This document shows, piece by piece, positions 1 through 5,791 of a stretch of 9,440 nt of DNA. This DNA is from JBBQVS01 sp964657325 (GTDB lineage: Bacteria > Chloroflexota > Ktedonobacteria > Ktedonobacterales > Ktedonobacteraceae). Where the stretch lies: positions 1-9,440 of the forward strand of contig CAZZVE010000201.1 in the NCBI GenBank assembly GCA_964657325.1, written 5' to 3'. Below the pieces are notes generated by a model that saw nothing but the letters and a program-made list of their open reading frames with translations, made no database searches and was not told where the DNA came from. The stretch's first letter is position 1. The number at the start of each line of letters is the position of its first letter. A program made the translations under genes and the position numbers.

Positions 1-69
1 GTAGGGACCGATTTATCGCGTCCTCTTGGCAATCAAACGCCAACGAGGACGTGATAAATCGGTCCCTAC
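1..69. repeat. Long near-perfect hairpin after the histidine kinase gene (terminator or dispersed repeat)
   Basis: Arms 1-30 and 39-69 are reverse complements apart from one bulged base (C44) and one G/T pair (18/52), leaving an 8-base loop. The outer ends are GTAGGGACC and GGTCCCTAC. It starts 9 bp after the stop codon of the minus-strand kinase gene, so it would form a strong hairpin at the 3' end of that mRNA. Whether a T-tract follows cannot be seen because the window ends. The GTAGGGRC...GYCCCTAC ends resemble those of the element at 5631-5758, so it may be a dispersed intergenic repeat acting as a terminator or mRNA stabiliser. The structure is certain; the function is inferred. Confidence 0.8.
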
Positions 70-78
70 CGAAAATTG

Positions 79-1281
79 CTATGCTTCGCGTTGCCTCGGC
101 AATTGGATCAGGAAATTCGCGCCTTCGCCGGGGTGATTGTCGATGGCGATGGTACCTTGATGCTCTTTGATGATGCCGTAGGTGATGGAGAGGCCGAGAC
201 CTGTGCCTGCACCAACCTCTTTTGTAGTGAAAAACGGGTCAAAGATACGTTGTTCAAGGCCCGCGGGTACGCCTGGACCTGTATCACAAAAACGTAGCTC
301 GACCATGTTTTCATTCACAGCATAGGTAATCGTGATTGTCTTGTGGAGCACGTCTGCCATTGCGTCACGAGCGTTAGAAAGCAGATTGATAAAGACTTGC
401 TCTAACTGAATAGCATTGCCGACAACCGTCACGTCCTCATTTGAGAAGTTCAGTTGCACCTCAATCTGGCGCAATCTCAACTGTTCTTTCATCAATGAAA
501 TCGCGCGTCGAATTACCTGACCAATCACCACAGGCTCATAACTCACAGATGCTGCACGTCCAAAGGTGCGTAGGTGCGAGATAATCTCAGTCGCTTTACG
601 GACCTGTTGCATTGCGCTATTAAGTTCTTGCAGAATACGATTCGGTTGTGTATCACTCAGGCCAAGTTCAATCAGGTCAATTCCATTACCAATGAAGAGG
701 CCAATATTGTTCAGAGGATTGTTTAACTCGTGTGCGACCCCCGTTGTCAATTCACCTAGCGTGGCGAGTTTGCCCGCTTGCACAAGCTGCTCTTGCTTCT
801 GGCGCAGTTCCTGTTCTCGTCGCTCCACTTCCGCCGTGGTCTCCTTGAGGTCACTCATGATGTGAATCATCGCTTTACGGCTATTCTCTAAACGCAGATT
901 AGATTGATGCGAGTCTTGCAGGATATGCATAAGAGCGCGGCGCGAGTTATCCAGGCGTTCGGTCTGCTTCTCTAAATGACTACGATCATGCTCGTAGTCG
1001 GCAAGAATATGAATCATCGCTTTACGTTGATCGGCAAGCTTGCGGTTGAGCGTATTGAGATCGCTTAGAATGTGTAGCAGGGCACGCCGCCTCTCCTCAC
1101 CTTTGAAGACACGCATTTCTAACGCATTCTTTTGCTCTGTCAAGAGCGCGTAGTCACGTCGCAATGTTTCCAATTCCAGGCGTTCTTGCGTTGTAAGTGG
1201 TTGCTCTATGTGGCTCTGATCATTATTGACTAGAGCCGCAGTGCTTGCTGTCTCTGCCAGCACCTGCTGGGCTATGTCCAT
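79..1281 (-). CDS. Soluble sensor histidine kinase with N-terminal coiled-coil repeats
   Basis: A 400-residue two-component histidine kinase that should autophosphorylate on His and pass phosphate to a receiver domain. Residues 1-30 are undistinguished and 31-170 are a charged, coiled-coil-like region. It carries four copies of R[RK]A[LM]xHI[LM]xD, with histidines at 70, 91, 119 and 140 (21, 28 and 21 apart, all multiples of 7). The HisKA H-box is GVAHELNNPLNN with phospho-acceptor H184. The HATPase domain has the N-box (NLLSNARDAM, N303), G1 (DTGPG at 333), F-box (FDPFFTTK) and G2 (GTGLGLSI at 359). No membrane segment, PAS or receiver is visible, so it is probably cytoplasmic and takes its signal from a partner. 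The start overlaps the stop of the upstream double-PAS gene by 10 bp (ATGGACATAG), with AGGGAC about 10 bases upstream, implying translational coupling. The kinase family is certain; the signal is unknown. Confidence 0.95.
   Translation of the reverse strand: MDIAQQVLAETASTAALVNNDQSHIEQPLTTQERLELETLRRDYALLTEQKNALEMRVFKGEERRRALLHILSDLNTLNRKLADQRKAMIHILADYEHDRSHLEKQTERLDNSRRALMHILQDSHQSNLRLENSRKAMIHIMSDLKETTAEVERREQELRQKQEQLVQAGKLATLGELTTGVAHELNNPLNNIGLFIGNGIDLIELGLSDTQPNRILQELNSAMQQVRKATEIISHLRTFGRAASVSYEPVVIGQVIRRAISLMKEQLRLRQIEVQLNFSNEDVTVVGNAIQLEQVFINLLSNARDAMADVLHKTITITYAVNENMVELRFCDTGPGVPAGLEQRIFDPFFTTKEVGAGTGLGLSITYGIIKEHQGTIAIDNHPGEGANFLIQLPRQREA
850..1089 (-). repeat. Four in-frame R[RK]A[LM]xHI[LM]xD coiled-coil motifs within the kinase gene
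   Basis: The segment encodes residues 65-144 of the histidine kinase. The four copies read RRALLHILSD, RKAMIHILAD, RRALMHILQD and RKAMIHIMSD. Intervals between the conserved histidines are 21, 28 and 21 residues, which keeps one helical heptad register. The motif resembles the signalling-helix sequence often found between PAS and HisKA domains (AMLNxLEDL-like), here multiplied and with His in place of Asn. It is an internal protein repeat and not a mobile element. Confidence 0.75.
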
Positions 1282-2213
1282 TTTGTCTGTCCCTGCGTGA
1301 ATTTTCCAAGTTCGCGCTTGAGATTTTCGATTTCCTTTTCTAACGCAATCATTTTCAGTTCACGACCTACCACAACCTCCTCAAATTTTTCCAGGTCAAG
1401 GATCTTTTCTTGCAGTTCGGACTTCGACTCTTGTAGATCCTCCACGACTTTTTCGTATGCTCGCATATCGCGCAGAATGCCAATCGCACCAATTGCTTTA
1501 CCATCGGGGTCACGTAATGCCGCGGCATTCAGCGTCGTCGGGATAACCTCGCCTGATGCACTACGCGGGTTGAGACGTGCGTTACGGGTTACGCCACGCT
1601 CGATAACCTCGCTCAAGGCTGCCAGGAACTCACGTGTCTCTTCGGGACTGATAAAACGCGACAACGACTGTTCCAGCACTTCATCAGGACGGAAACCAAG
1701 CAACTCGTAAACGGCATCATTCGCCGACAAAATTTTGCCTTCCAGGTCGGAGACAAACACTGGATCAGGGGCGTTCTTAATCAAGCTATCGGAATAGGCT
1801 AATGCCTTGTCCAATTCACGCATATCGCGCAGAATGCCAATCGCGCCAATCGCCTTGCCATCCGTGTCGCGTAGTGCGGAGGCATTGAGACTTGTGGGAA
1901 TGACTTCGCCTGATGCGCTACGTGGATTCAGGCGCGTGTTGCGAATGACACCGCGCTCGATAACTTCGCGCAGGGCTGCGGTAAATTCGCGTGTCTCTTC
2001 GGGACTAATGAAACGTGACAGCGATTGTTCCAACACTTCGTCGGTGCGGAAGCCAAGCAGTTCATAAACAGCATCGTTCGCCGATAAAATTTTGCCTTCC
2101 AGGTCAGAGATAAATACAGGGTCAGGTGCGTTCTTGATGATGATGTCAGCATCTAGTGATCCATGTGCCTTTGTACTGGTTTGCATTGGTATGTCAGTTA
2201 TGTTGTCAATCAT
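1272..2213 (-). CDS. Tandem double-PAS sensor protein with C-terminal coiled coil, no kinase domain
   Basis: A 313-residue stand-alone sensor protein. PAS1 covers about residues 26-132 and PAS2 about 145-251. Each has the elements NAPDPVF, GKILSANDAVYELLGF and DGKAIGAIGILRDMR, and they differ at about 10 of 108 positions. Residues 252-305 form a charged coiled coil including VGRELKMIALEKEI, a sequence type common at the ends of PAS signalling modules. No kinase, receiver, GGDEF or DNA-binding domain follows. PAS domains usually bind small ligands or cofactors; the ligand cannot be told from sequence. Its stop overlaps the start of the downstream kinase by 10 bp, so the two are probably co-translated and may pair through their coiled coils. 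The start at 2213 has AAAGGA 11 bases upstream; a later Met10 has no ribosome binding site. There is no signal peptide, so it is probably cytoplasmic. Confidence 0.9.
   Translation of the reverse strand: MIDNITDIPMQTSTKAHGSLDADIIIKNAPDPVFISDLEGKILSANDAVYELLGFRTDEVLEQSLSRFISPEETREFTAALREVIERGVIRNTRLNPRSASGEVIPTSLNASALRDTDGKAIGAIGILRDMRELDKALAYSDSLIKNAPDPVFVSDLEGKILSANDAVYELLGFRPDEVLEQSLSRFISPEETREFLAALSEVIERGVTRNARLNPRSASGEVIPTTLNAAALRDPDGKAIGAIGILRDMRAYEKVVEDLQESKSELQEKILDLEKFEEVVVGRELKMIALEKEIENLKRELGKFTQGQTKWT
1461..1781 (-). repeat. Tandem duplication, copy 2 (PAS2-coding unit)
   Basis: Codes for residues 145-251 of the double-PAS protein and aligns without gaps to 1818-2138 at a fixed offset of 357 bp. 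In the roughly 100 bases compared by eye (1462-1561 against 1819-1918) about one base in five differs, mostly at third codon positions, while the proteins are about 90% identical. Confidence 0.85.
1818..2138 (-). repeat. Tandem duplication, copy 1 (PAS1-coding unit)
   Basis: Codes for residues 26-132 of the double-PAS protein and is the partner of 1461-1781. The repeat period of 119 codons includes the short linker between the two PAS domains. Confidence 0.85.
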
Positions 2214-2243
2214 TATGTATGAAATCCTTTATATACAAAACCT

Positions 2244-2369
2244 CTGTACGGGTCTGCTTCAGCACACCCTGTTAGCATCGCACTATGTTCGAGGGATTAA
2301 CGAGACGTTTCTCGCGTCCTCCAACATTTGTATAGTATGAACAGGGTGTGCTGAAGCAGACCCGTACAG
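2244..2369. repeat. 126-bp element with 30-bp perfect terminal inverted repeats and a folded interior
   Basis: Arms 2244-2273 and 2340-2369 are perfect reverse complements over 30 bp, beginning CTGTACGGG and ending CCCGTACAG. The 66-bp interior folds too: 2285-2294 pairs with 2318-2327 (one mismatch), ACTAT at 2282 can pair with ATAGT at 2332, and CGAGA/TCTCG (2301-2305/2310-2314) closes a 4-base loop. The element lies 32 bp after the stop of the REC-kinase gene and 30 bp before the double-PAS start. It has no T-tract directly after the stem in the minus-strand direction, so it is not a textbook terminator. MITE-like origin is possible, but no target-site duplication is visible and there is no coding capacity. 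Confidence 0.8.
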
Positions 2370-2401
2370 GAGTTTAGCTGAAAACAATGTGTTATACATC
2401 A

Positions 2402-3643
2402 CTATCGTACCATCGTCCAGATTGCTTGTGTATGTGGTGTCAGAGTAGCGATCCCTTCTACATCCTCAGTTTGTGGGTCTACATAGACGGGGAGGATAAC
2501 CGAGAAGGCACTACCACTACCTGGACTGCTCATAACCTCGATACGTCCACCGTGTCGTTCGACAATCTTGCGTGAGATGTAGAGTCCTAGACCGAGACCA
2601 GGGCGCGAACCGTTTTGCACCTCGACACCTGGAACGCGATAGAACTGGTCAAAGATGTGCGGAATGACCTCTTCTGGTATGCCTATCCCCATATCCCGAA
2701 TCGAAACGGTTGCTTCATAGCCAGATTGCTGTAGTGTTACAGTGATGGGCGAGCCTGTGGGGGCATACTTACGTGCATTTGTGAAAAGGTTGAGCAACAC
2801 TTGACAGATACGAGCACGGTCTACCTCAACCTCAATGGGATTGCCAAGGTAATCAAAGCTCAAATCTGGTCCTGCACCTGCTGTATACTCGTTCAGTAGT
2901 TCGCGGCACAACTCTACTAAGTCACAACGTGTACGGTGCAGAGTAAACATGTTCGTTTCGATGAGCGAGGTATCGAGCAGGTCCTGCACAAGTACTTCAG
3001 TGCGGGCAAGCGAACGTTCCATATCGCTCAGACCGCGATAAATCAAGTCGGATGTCGTGTTGCCCTCGATTTGACGTTGCAGCATCTGCGTCATGCCTTT
3101 CAGGTTCGCGAGGGGCATCTTGAGTTCATGCGAGACGATACTGAGAAATTTATCCTTGACCGTGTTAGCCTCGACCAGTTCACGTGTACGGCGTTGTACC
3201 AAGCCTTCAAGTGAACCAGCGTGCAATTTGAGGGCAAGCTGTTGCTCGTACACCTGACGGCGTAACTGGCGTGTGTGAATGGCACGGCGCAATGCCGCCA
3301 CAAAGTAGTCACGGTCAATTGGCTTTTGAATAAAATCATAGGCACCACCCCGCAAGGCCAGAACCGCGAGGTCATGCTCACCGTGACCTGTGATTAACAG
3401 CGTTGGCGTTTCTGGTCGCAGCTCTTGCACCTTTGCTAACAGAGCAAGGCCATCCATTCCTGGCATTTTGATATCACTTACAATGGCGTCATAATCATTT
3501 TTTTGAAGTAAGCCGAGAGCCTCTAATGCGGAATCGGATGTGTCTACGTCTACATCATGCATGCGAATATACAGTGCTTGCGGCAATGCCTGCAACAACG
3601 CTGTATCATCGTCAACTATGAGAATACGTGGTTTTTCACTCAT
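2402..3643 (-). CDS. Hybrid REC-HisKA-HATPase sensor kinase (receiver first)
   Basis: A 413-residue soluble hybrid two-component protein. The receiver is residues 5-122, with acidic pocket D11-D13, phospho-acceptor D57 in SDIKMPGMDG, T85 and K107 in IQKP. A helical linker (125-160) leads to HisKA with H172 in SIVSHELKMPLANL. The HATPase domain has N289 in NLFTNARKYA, G1 at DMGIGIP (317-323) and G2 at GLGLGLYISRKIVERHGG (349-366). Phosphorylation of the N-terminal receiver would be expected to tune the attached kinase; the donor may be the kinase at 79-1281, but that is inference. The start at 3643 is chosen because GAGGT sits 7 bases upstream. A longer frame to 3694 adds 17 basic residues (MGRHHKIWK...) but has no ribosome binding site and precedes the normal start of a receiver. 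There are no membrane segments and no Hpt domain. About 23 residues after the HATPase domain are unassigned. Confidence 0.93.
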   Translation of the reverse strand: MSEKPRILIVDDDTALLQALPQALYIRMHDVDVDTSDSALEALGLLQKNDYDAIVSDIKMPGMDGLALLAKVQELRPETPTLLITGHGEHDLAVLALRGGAYDFIQKPIDRDYFVAALRRAIHTRQLRRQVYEQQLALKLHAGSLEGLVQRRTRELVEANTVKDKFLSIVSHELKMPLANLKGMTQMLQRQIEGNTTSDLIYRGLSDMERSLARTEVLVQDLLDTSLIETNMFTLHRTRCDLVELCRELLNEYTAGAGPDLSFDYLGNPIEVEVDRARICQVLLNLFTNARKYAPTGSPITVTLQQSGYEATVSIRDMGIGIPEEVIPHIFDQFYRVPGVEVQNGSRPGLGLGLYISRKIVERHGGRIEVMSSPGSGSAFSVILPVYVDPQTEDVEGIATLTPHTQAIWTMVR

Positions 3644-3647
3644 GTTA

Positions 3648-3659
3648 ATTACCTCATCA
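3648..3659 (-). promoter_or_regulatory. Ribosome binding site of the hybrid kinase, inside one arm of a 12-bp inverted repeat
   Basis: On the minus strand the segment reads TGATGAGGTAAT. The GAGGT at 3651-3655 is the Shine-Dalgarno sequence that fixes the ATG at 3643. The same 12 bases occur in inverted orientation at 3772-3783, so a transcript spanning both could base-pair and hide the ribosome binding site. Confidence 0.6.
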
Positions 3660-3771
3660 TTTCTATTTTTCCATATTTTATGATGACGCCCCATGCATTA
3701 GAGAGAACGGCATACATACAAGAAGATACGTTATTAGCTTTATCATACGCAAATGAGTAGGTAGATGGTAG

Positions 3772-3783
3772 TGATGAGGTAAT
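3772..3783 (-). promoter_or_regulatory. Inverted partner (possible anti-Shine-Dalgarno) of the hybrid-kinase ribosome binding site
   Basis: On the minus strand the segment reads ATTACCTCATCA, exactly complementary to the ribosome binding site region at 3648-3659 with 112 bases between them. It is next to, and overlaps by 3 bases, the cobT terminator. Only transcripts that read through from cobT, or that start upstream of 3783, would contain both arms. Alternatively the pair could be two operator half-sites. The pairing is certain; the function is a guess. Confidence 0.3.
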
Positions 3784-3843
3784 AAAAAATGAATGTGTCT
3801 ACGACTCTGTTTTGTAGAGGCGTAGACACATTCATTTTTTATT
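3781..3843 (-). terminator. Intrinsic (probably bidirectional) terminator of cobOT
   Basis: Arms 3781-3803 and 3821-3843 are perfect reverse complements over 23 bp. A further CTCT/AGAG pair lies inside after one mismatch, around a 7-base loop (GTTTTGT). The outer part of the stem is A-rich on one side and T-rich on the other (ATAAAAAATG / CATTTTTTAT), so either strand gives a stem followed by U residues. The distal arm overlaps the first two bases of the cobT stop codon (3842-3844), so termination is built directly onto the gene end. Confidence 0.85.
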
Positions 3844-4888
3844 ATTCTTTATCAGAAACGCCAGCGTCAGCGAAGGTTGCCATCTCGCGGTGCATACGTA
3901 GGGCAGCGTCGATAATTGTCATAGCGAGAACAGCACCTGTTCCCTCGCCAAGTCTCAGGTTAAGTTCAAGTATTGGTGAGAGTTTGAGTTGTTCAAGAAT
4001 AACGTGATGTCCACTTTCGACGGAGACATGTCCAGCGAAAAGATAGTCGCGCACGGCTGGAACGAGTTGTGTTGCAACAAGGGCAGCCGCTCCTGAAATA
4101 AAGCCATCAATGACGACTGGAACACTATGTGTTGCCGCGGCAAGAATAACTCCAACCAACCCTGCTATTTCCAGACCACCAACTTTGGCGAGTACATCGA
4201 GCGGGTCTGTTGCGTCAGGACTATTCTTCGCAATGGCACGTTCAATGATAGCTACTTTGTGCGCAAGTTGCGCATCGTCGATGCCTGTACCGCGCCCTGT
4301 GACAAGCTGAACGGGAACTTGAGCAAGTACTGCTGTAATTGCGCTTGATGCCGTCGTGTTGCCAATACCCATCTCGCCAGTTGCAAGCATATCCACACCT
4401 TGCTGTATCAGCGATATTGCTACATCCATGCCTACATTGATAGCAGCTTGAGCTTGTGCGCGTGTCATTGCTGGTCCTTGTACCATGTTCGCGGTGCCAG
4501 ACATGACTTTACGCGAGAGCAGGTCTGGGTGCTGTATTTCCTCCGCCACGCCGATATCGACGACTACAACCTCTGCTCCTGCATGAAGTGCTAGTGCATT
4601 GATCGCGGCTCCTCCATGCAAAAAGTTGAGGACCATTTGAGGCGTCACTTCAGAAGGATAAGCACTAACACCCTCCGCCGTAACGCCATGATCGGCTGCC
4701 ATAATGATAACTGCTTTGCGCTGTATTATGGGCCTCGCCTGATGTGTGATGCCTGCCATGTGTATCGCAATCTCTTCCAGGTGTCCCATGCTACCAGGAG
4801 GTTTTGTCAATTGCTGTTGTCGTGTTCGTGCTTGATTCATCGTGTTCTGGTCAAGGGGAGGAACAGTTATGTTAAATGGGTGAGTCAT
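3842..4888 (-). CDS. cobT: Nicotinate-nucleotide:dimethylbenzimidazole phosphoribosyltransferase CobT
   Basis: A 348-residue cytosolic enzyme that moves phosphoribose from nicotinate mononucleotide to 5,6-dimethylbenzimidazole (or another lower-ligand base), giving alpha-ribazole phosphate for nucleotide-loop assembly of cobalamin. Family motifs run along the whole length: KPPGSMGHLE (29-38), AADHGVTAEGVSAYP (64-78), FLHGGAAIN (89-97), TGEMGIGNTT (170-179), DPLDVLAKVGG (228-238), DGFISGAAAL (261-270) and LRLGEGTGA (311-319). E315 in the last motif matches the catalytic glutamate of characterised CobT enzymes (E317 in Salmonella). The length is normal and nothing is missing. The start has AAAGGA 8 bases upstream. 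The gene begins 11 bp after the cobO stop, so the two are co-transcribed and probably coupled. It ends in the terminator at 3781-3843. Confidence 0.96.
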   Translation of the reverse strand: MTHPFNITVPPLDQNTMNQARTRQQQLTKPPGSMGHLEEIAIHMAGITHQARPIIQRKAVIIMAADHGVTAEGVSAYPSEVTPQMVLNFLHGGAAINALALHAGAEVVVVDIGVAEEIQHPDLLSRKVMSGTANMVQGPAMTRAQAQAAINVGMDVAISLIQQGVDMLATGEMGIGNTTASSAITAVLAQVPVQLVTGRGTGIDDAQLAHKVAIIERAIAKNSPDATDPLDVLAKVGGLEIAGLVGVILAAATHSVPVVIDGFISGAAALVATQLVPAVRDYLFAGHVSVESGHHVILEQLKLSPILELNLRLGEGTGAVLAMTIIDAALRMHREMATFADAGVSDKE

Positions 4889-4899
4889 GATGTATCCTT

Positions 4900-5538
4900 T
4901 TAGAAATCAAGCCCTTTCTGGGCCATAATGCCTTGCGTTTTATAGGGATGCTTGATTTCGCGCATCTCCGTTACAAGATCTGCATATTCGATCAAGGCGT
5001 CGGGAGCATCGCGTCCAGTCAAGATAACGTGAAGCATGGGATTACGAGTGCGTAGTGCCATAAGCACTTCTTCTATGTCAAGCCAACCATAGGTGAGGGT
5101 GTAAGTGATTTCATCCATGATGACAATATCATAGTTGTTGCTTTCGATTTTCGCACGACACTGTTGCCAGCATTCTTGCGCGAGGGCGCGGTCATGGTCC
5201 AGGTCTTCGCTCGTCCAGGTAAAGCCTTGCCCTAACGGGATAATCTCGACGCCCATACGCTCTGCCGCACGAATTTCACCCCACTTGCCCGTTGTAGCTT
5301 TCATAAATTGCAGCATCACAACACGCAAGTCCTGGCCCCATGCTCGTAACAATACGCCGAGTGCAGCCGTTGTCTTGCCTTTACCATTACCTGTATACAC
5401 AAGAGTCAGGCCCTTTTTCCCTGGTTGTCTATTCGCTCTCACCTTTGCTAGCTCTTGCCGAATACGAGCGCGACCCTCCTCTGTCAGTTCTTCCACCTCA
5501 GCCTCTTGCACAACTTCGCTTGGAACGTTCTCGTCCAT
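4900..5538 (-). CDS. cobO: Cob(I)yrinic acid a,c-diamide / corrinoid adenosyltransferase (CobO/CobA/BtuR type)
   Basis: A 212-residue enzyme of the CobA/BtuR family that transfers the 5'-deoxyadenosyl group of ATP to reduced corrinoid cobalt, used both in de novo cobalamin synthesis and in salvage. The P-loop is TGNGKGKTT (49-57), characteristic of this family. It also has GQGFTWTSED (103-112), the Walker B-like IVIMDEITY (138-146), ILTGRDAP (172-179) and the typical C-terminus GIMAQKGLDF. The N-terminus (1-40) is acidic then basic, and is about a dozen residues longer than in E. coli BtuR. GGAGGT lies 11 bases before the ATG at 5538. It is first of a two-gene unit with cobT. In the 92 bp between its start and the 5631-5758 repeat, no cobalamin riboswitch box was recognised. 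A TTGTCA hexamer (minus strand, 5609-5614) could be a -35 element but lacks a convincing -10. Confidence 0.95.
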   Translation of the reverse strand: MDENVPSEVVQEAEVEELTEEGRARIRQELAKVRANRQPGKKGLTLVYTGNGKGKTTAALGVLLRAWGQDLRVVMLQFMKATTGKWGEIRAAERMGVEIIPLGQGFTWTSEDLDHDRALAQECWQQCRAKIESNNYDIVIMDEITYTLTYGWLDIEEVLMALRTRNPMLHVILTGRDAPDALIEYADLVTEMREIKHPYKTQGIMAQKGLDF

Positions 5539-5630
5539 CTTTGTCTCGTACCTCCATGACTATATTGTGTCATAAACATACCCTGGATACGAACGACCTG
5601 ATAAACTTTGACAACCGAATGTGGGAATAT

Positions 5631-5758
5631 CGGTAGGGGCAACAATTCATTGCTCCTACAGATGAGTTGGGAGGGGTCCATGTCGCCACGAGATACGCTG
5701 TGAGAACGTTTGACCCGTCACGCCCATCTTTGGGCGTCATGAATTGCTGCCCCTACCG
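5631..5758. repeat. Composite inverted repeat between ridA-like gene and cobO
   Basis: Arms 5631-5650 and 5739-5758 are complementary over 20 bp with one difference (5641/5748), which becomes a G-U pair in minus-strand RNA. The left arm can instead form its own hairpin: 5633-5642 with 5650-5659, ten pairs including one G/T, with a 7-base loop. Inside the 88-bp spacer is a perfect CGCCCA/TGGGCG hairpin with a TCTT loop (5721-5736). GGGGTC (5673-5678) and GACCC (5712-5716) can also pair. The ends CGGTAGGGGC/GCCCCTACCG resemble those of the 1-69 hairpin. It lies 33 bp after the stop at 5792 and probably ends the ftsK-rid transcript. The gap 5539-5791 holds no supported gene. Confidence 0.7.
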
Positions 5759-5791
5759 TTCCTAGATTGCGCCATTTGATTATCAAACTTA

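Noticed and set aside
1297..1710. Plus-strand open frame of 137 codons, with a similar one at 1807-2067
   Set aside because: Both are antisense to the double-PAS gene, and their mutual similarity simply mirrors the tandem PAS duplication.
2092..2340. Plus-strand open frame running from the PAS gene into the inverted repeat
   Set aside because: Most of it is antisense to the PAS gene and the rest lies in the hairpin element; no supporting ribosome binding site or domain.
3644..3694. N-terminal extension of the hybrid kinase from an ATG at 3694
   Set aside because: No ribosome binding site precedes that ATG, and the 17 extra residues lie before the normal start of a receiver domain; the ATG at 3643 has GAGGT at good spacing.
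5135..5575. Plus-strand open frame of 146 codons
   Set aside because: Antisense to cobO, Ser/Arg/Cys-rich, no recognisable domain and no ribosome binding site.
5539..5630. Cobalamin riboswitch upstream of cobO
   Set aside because: Expected by function, but no recognisable B12-box and too little room between the start and the inverted repeat; not called.
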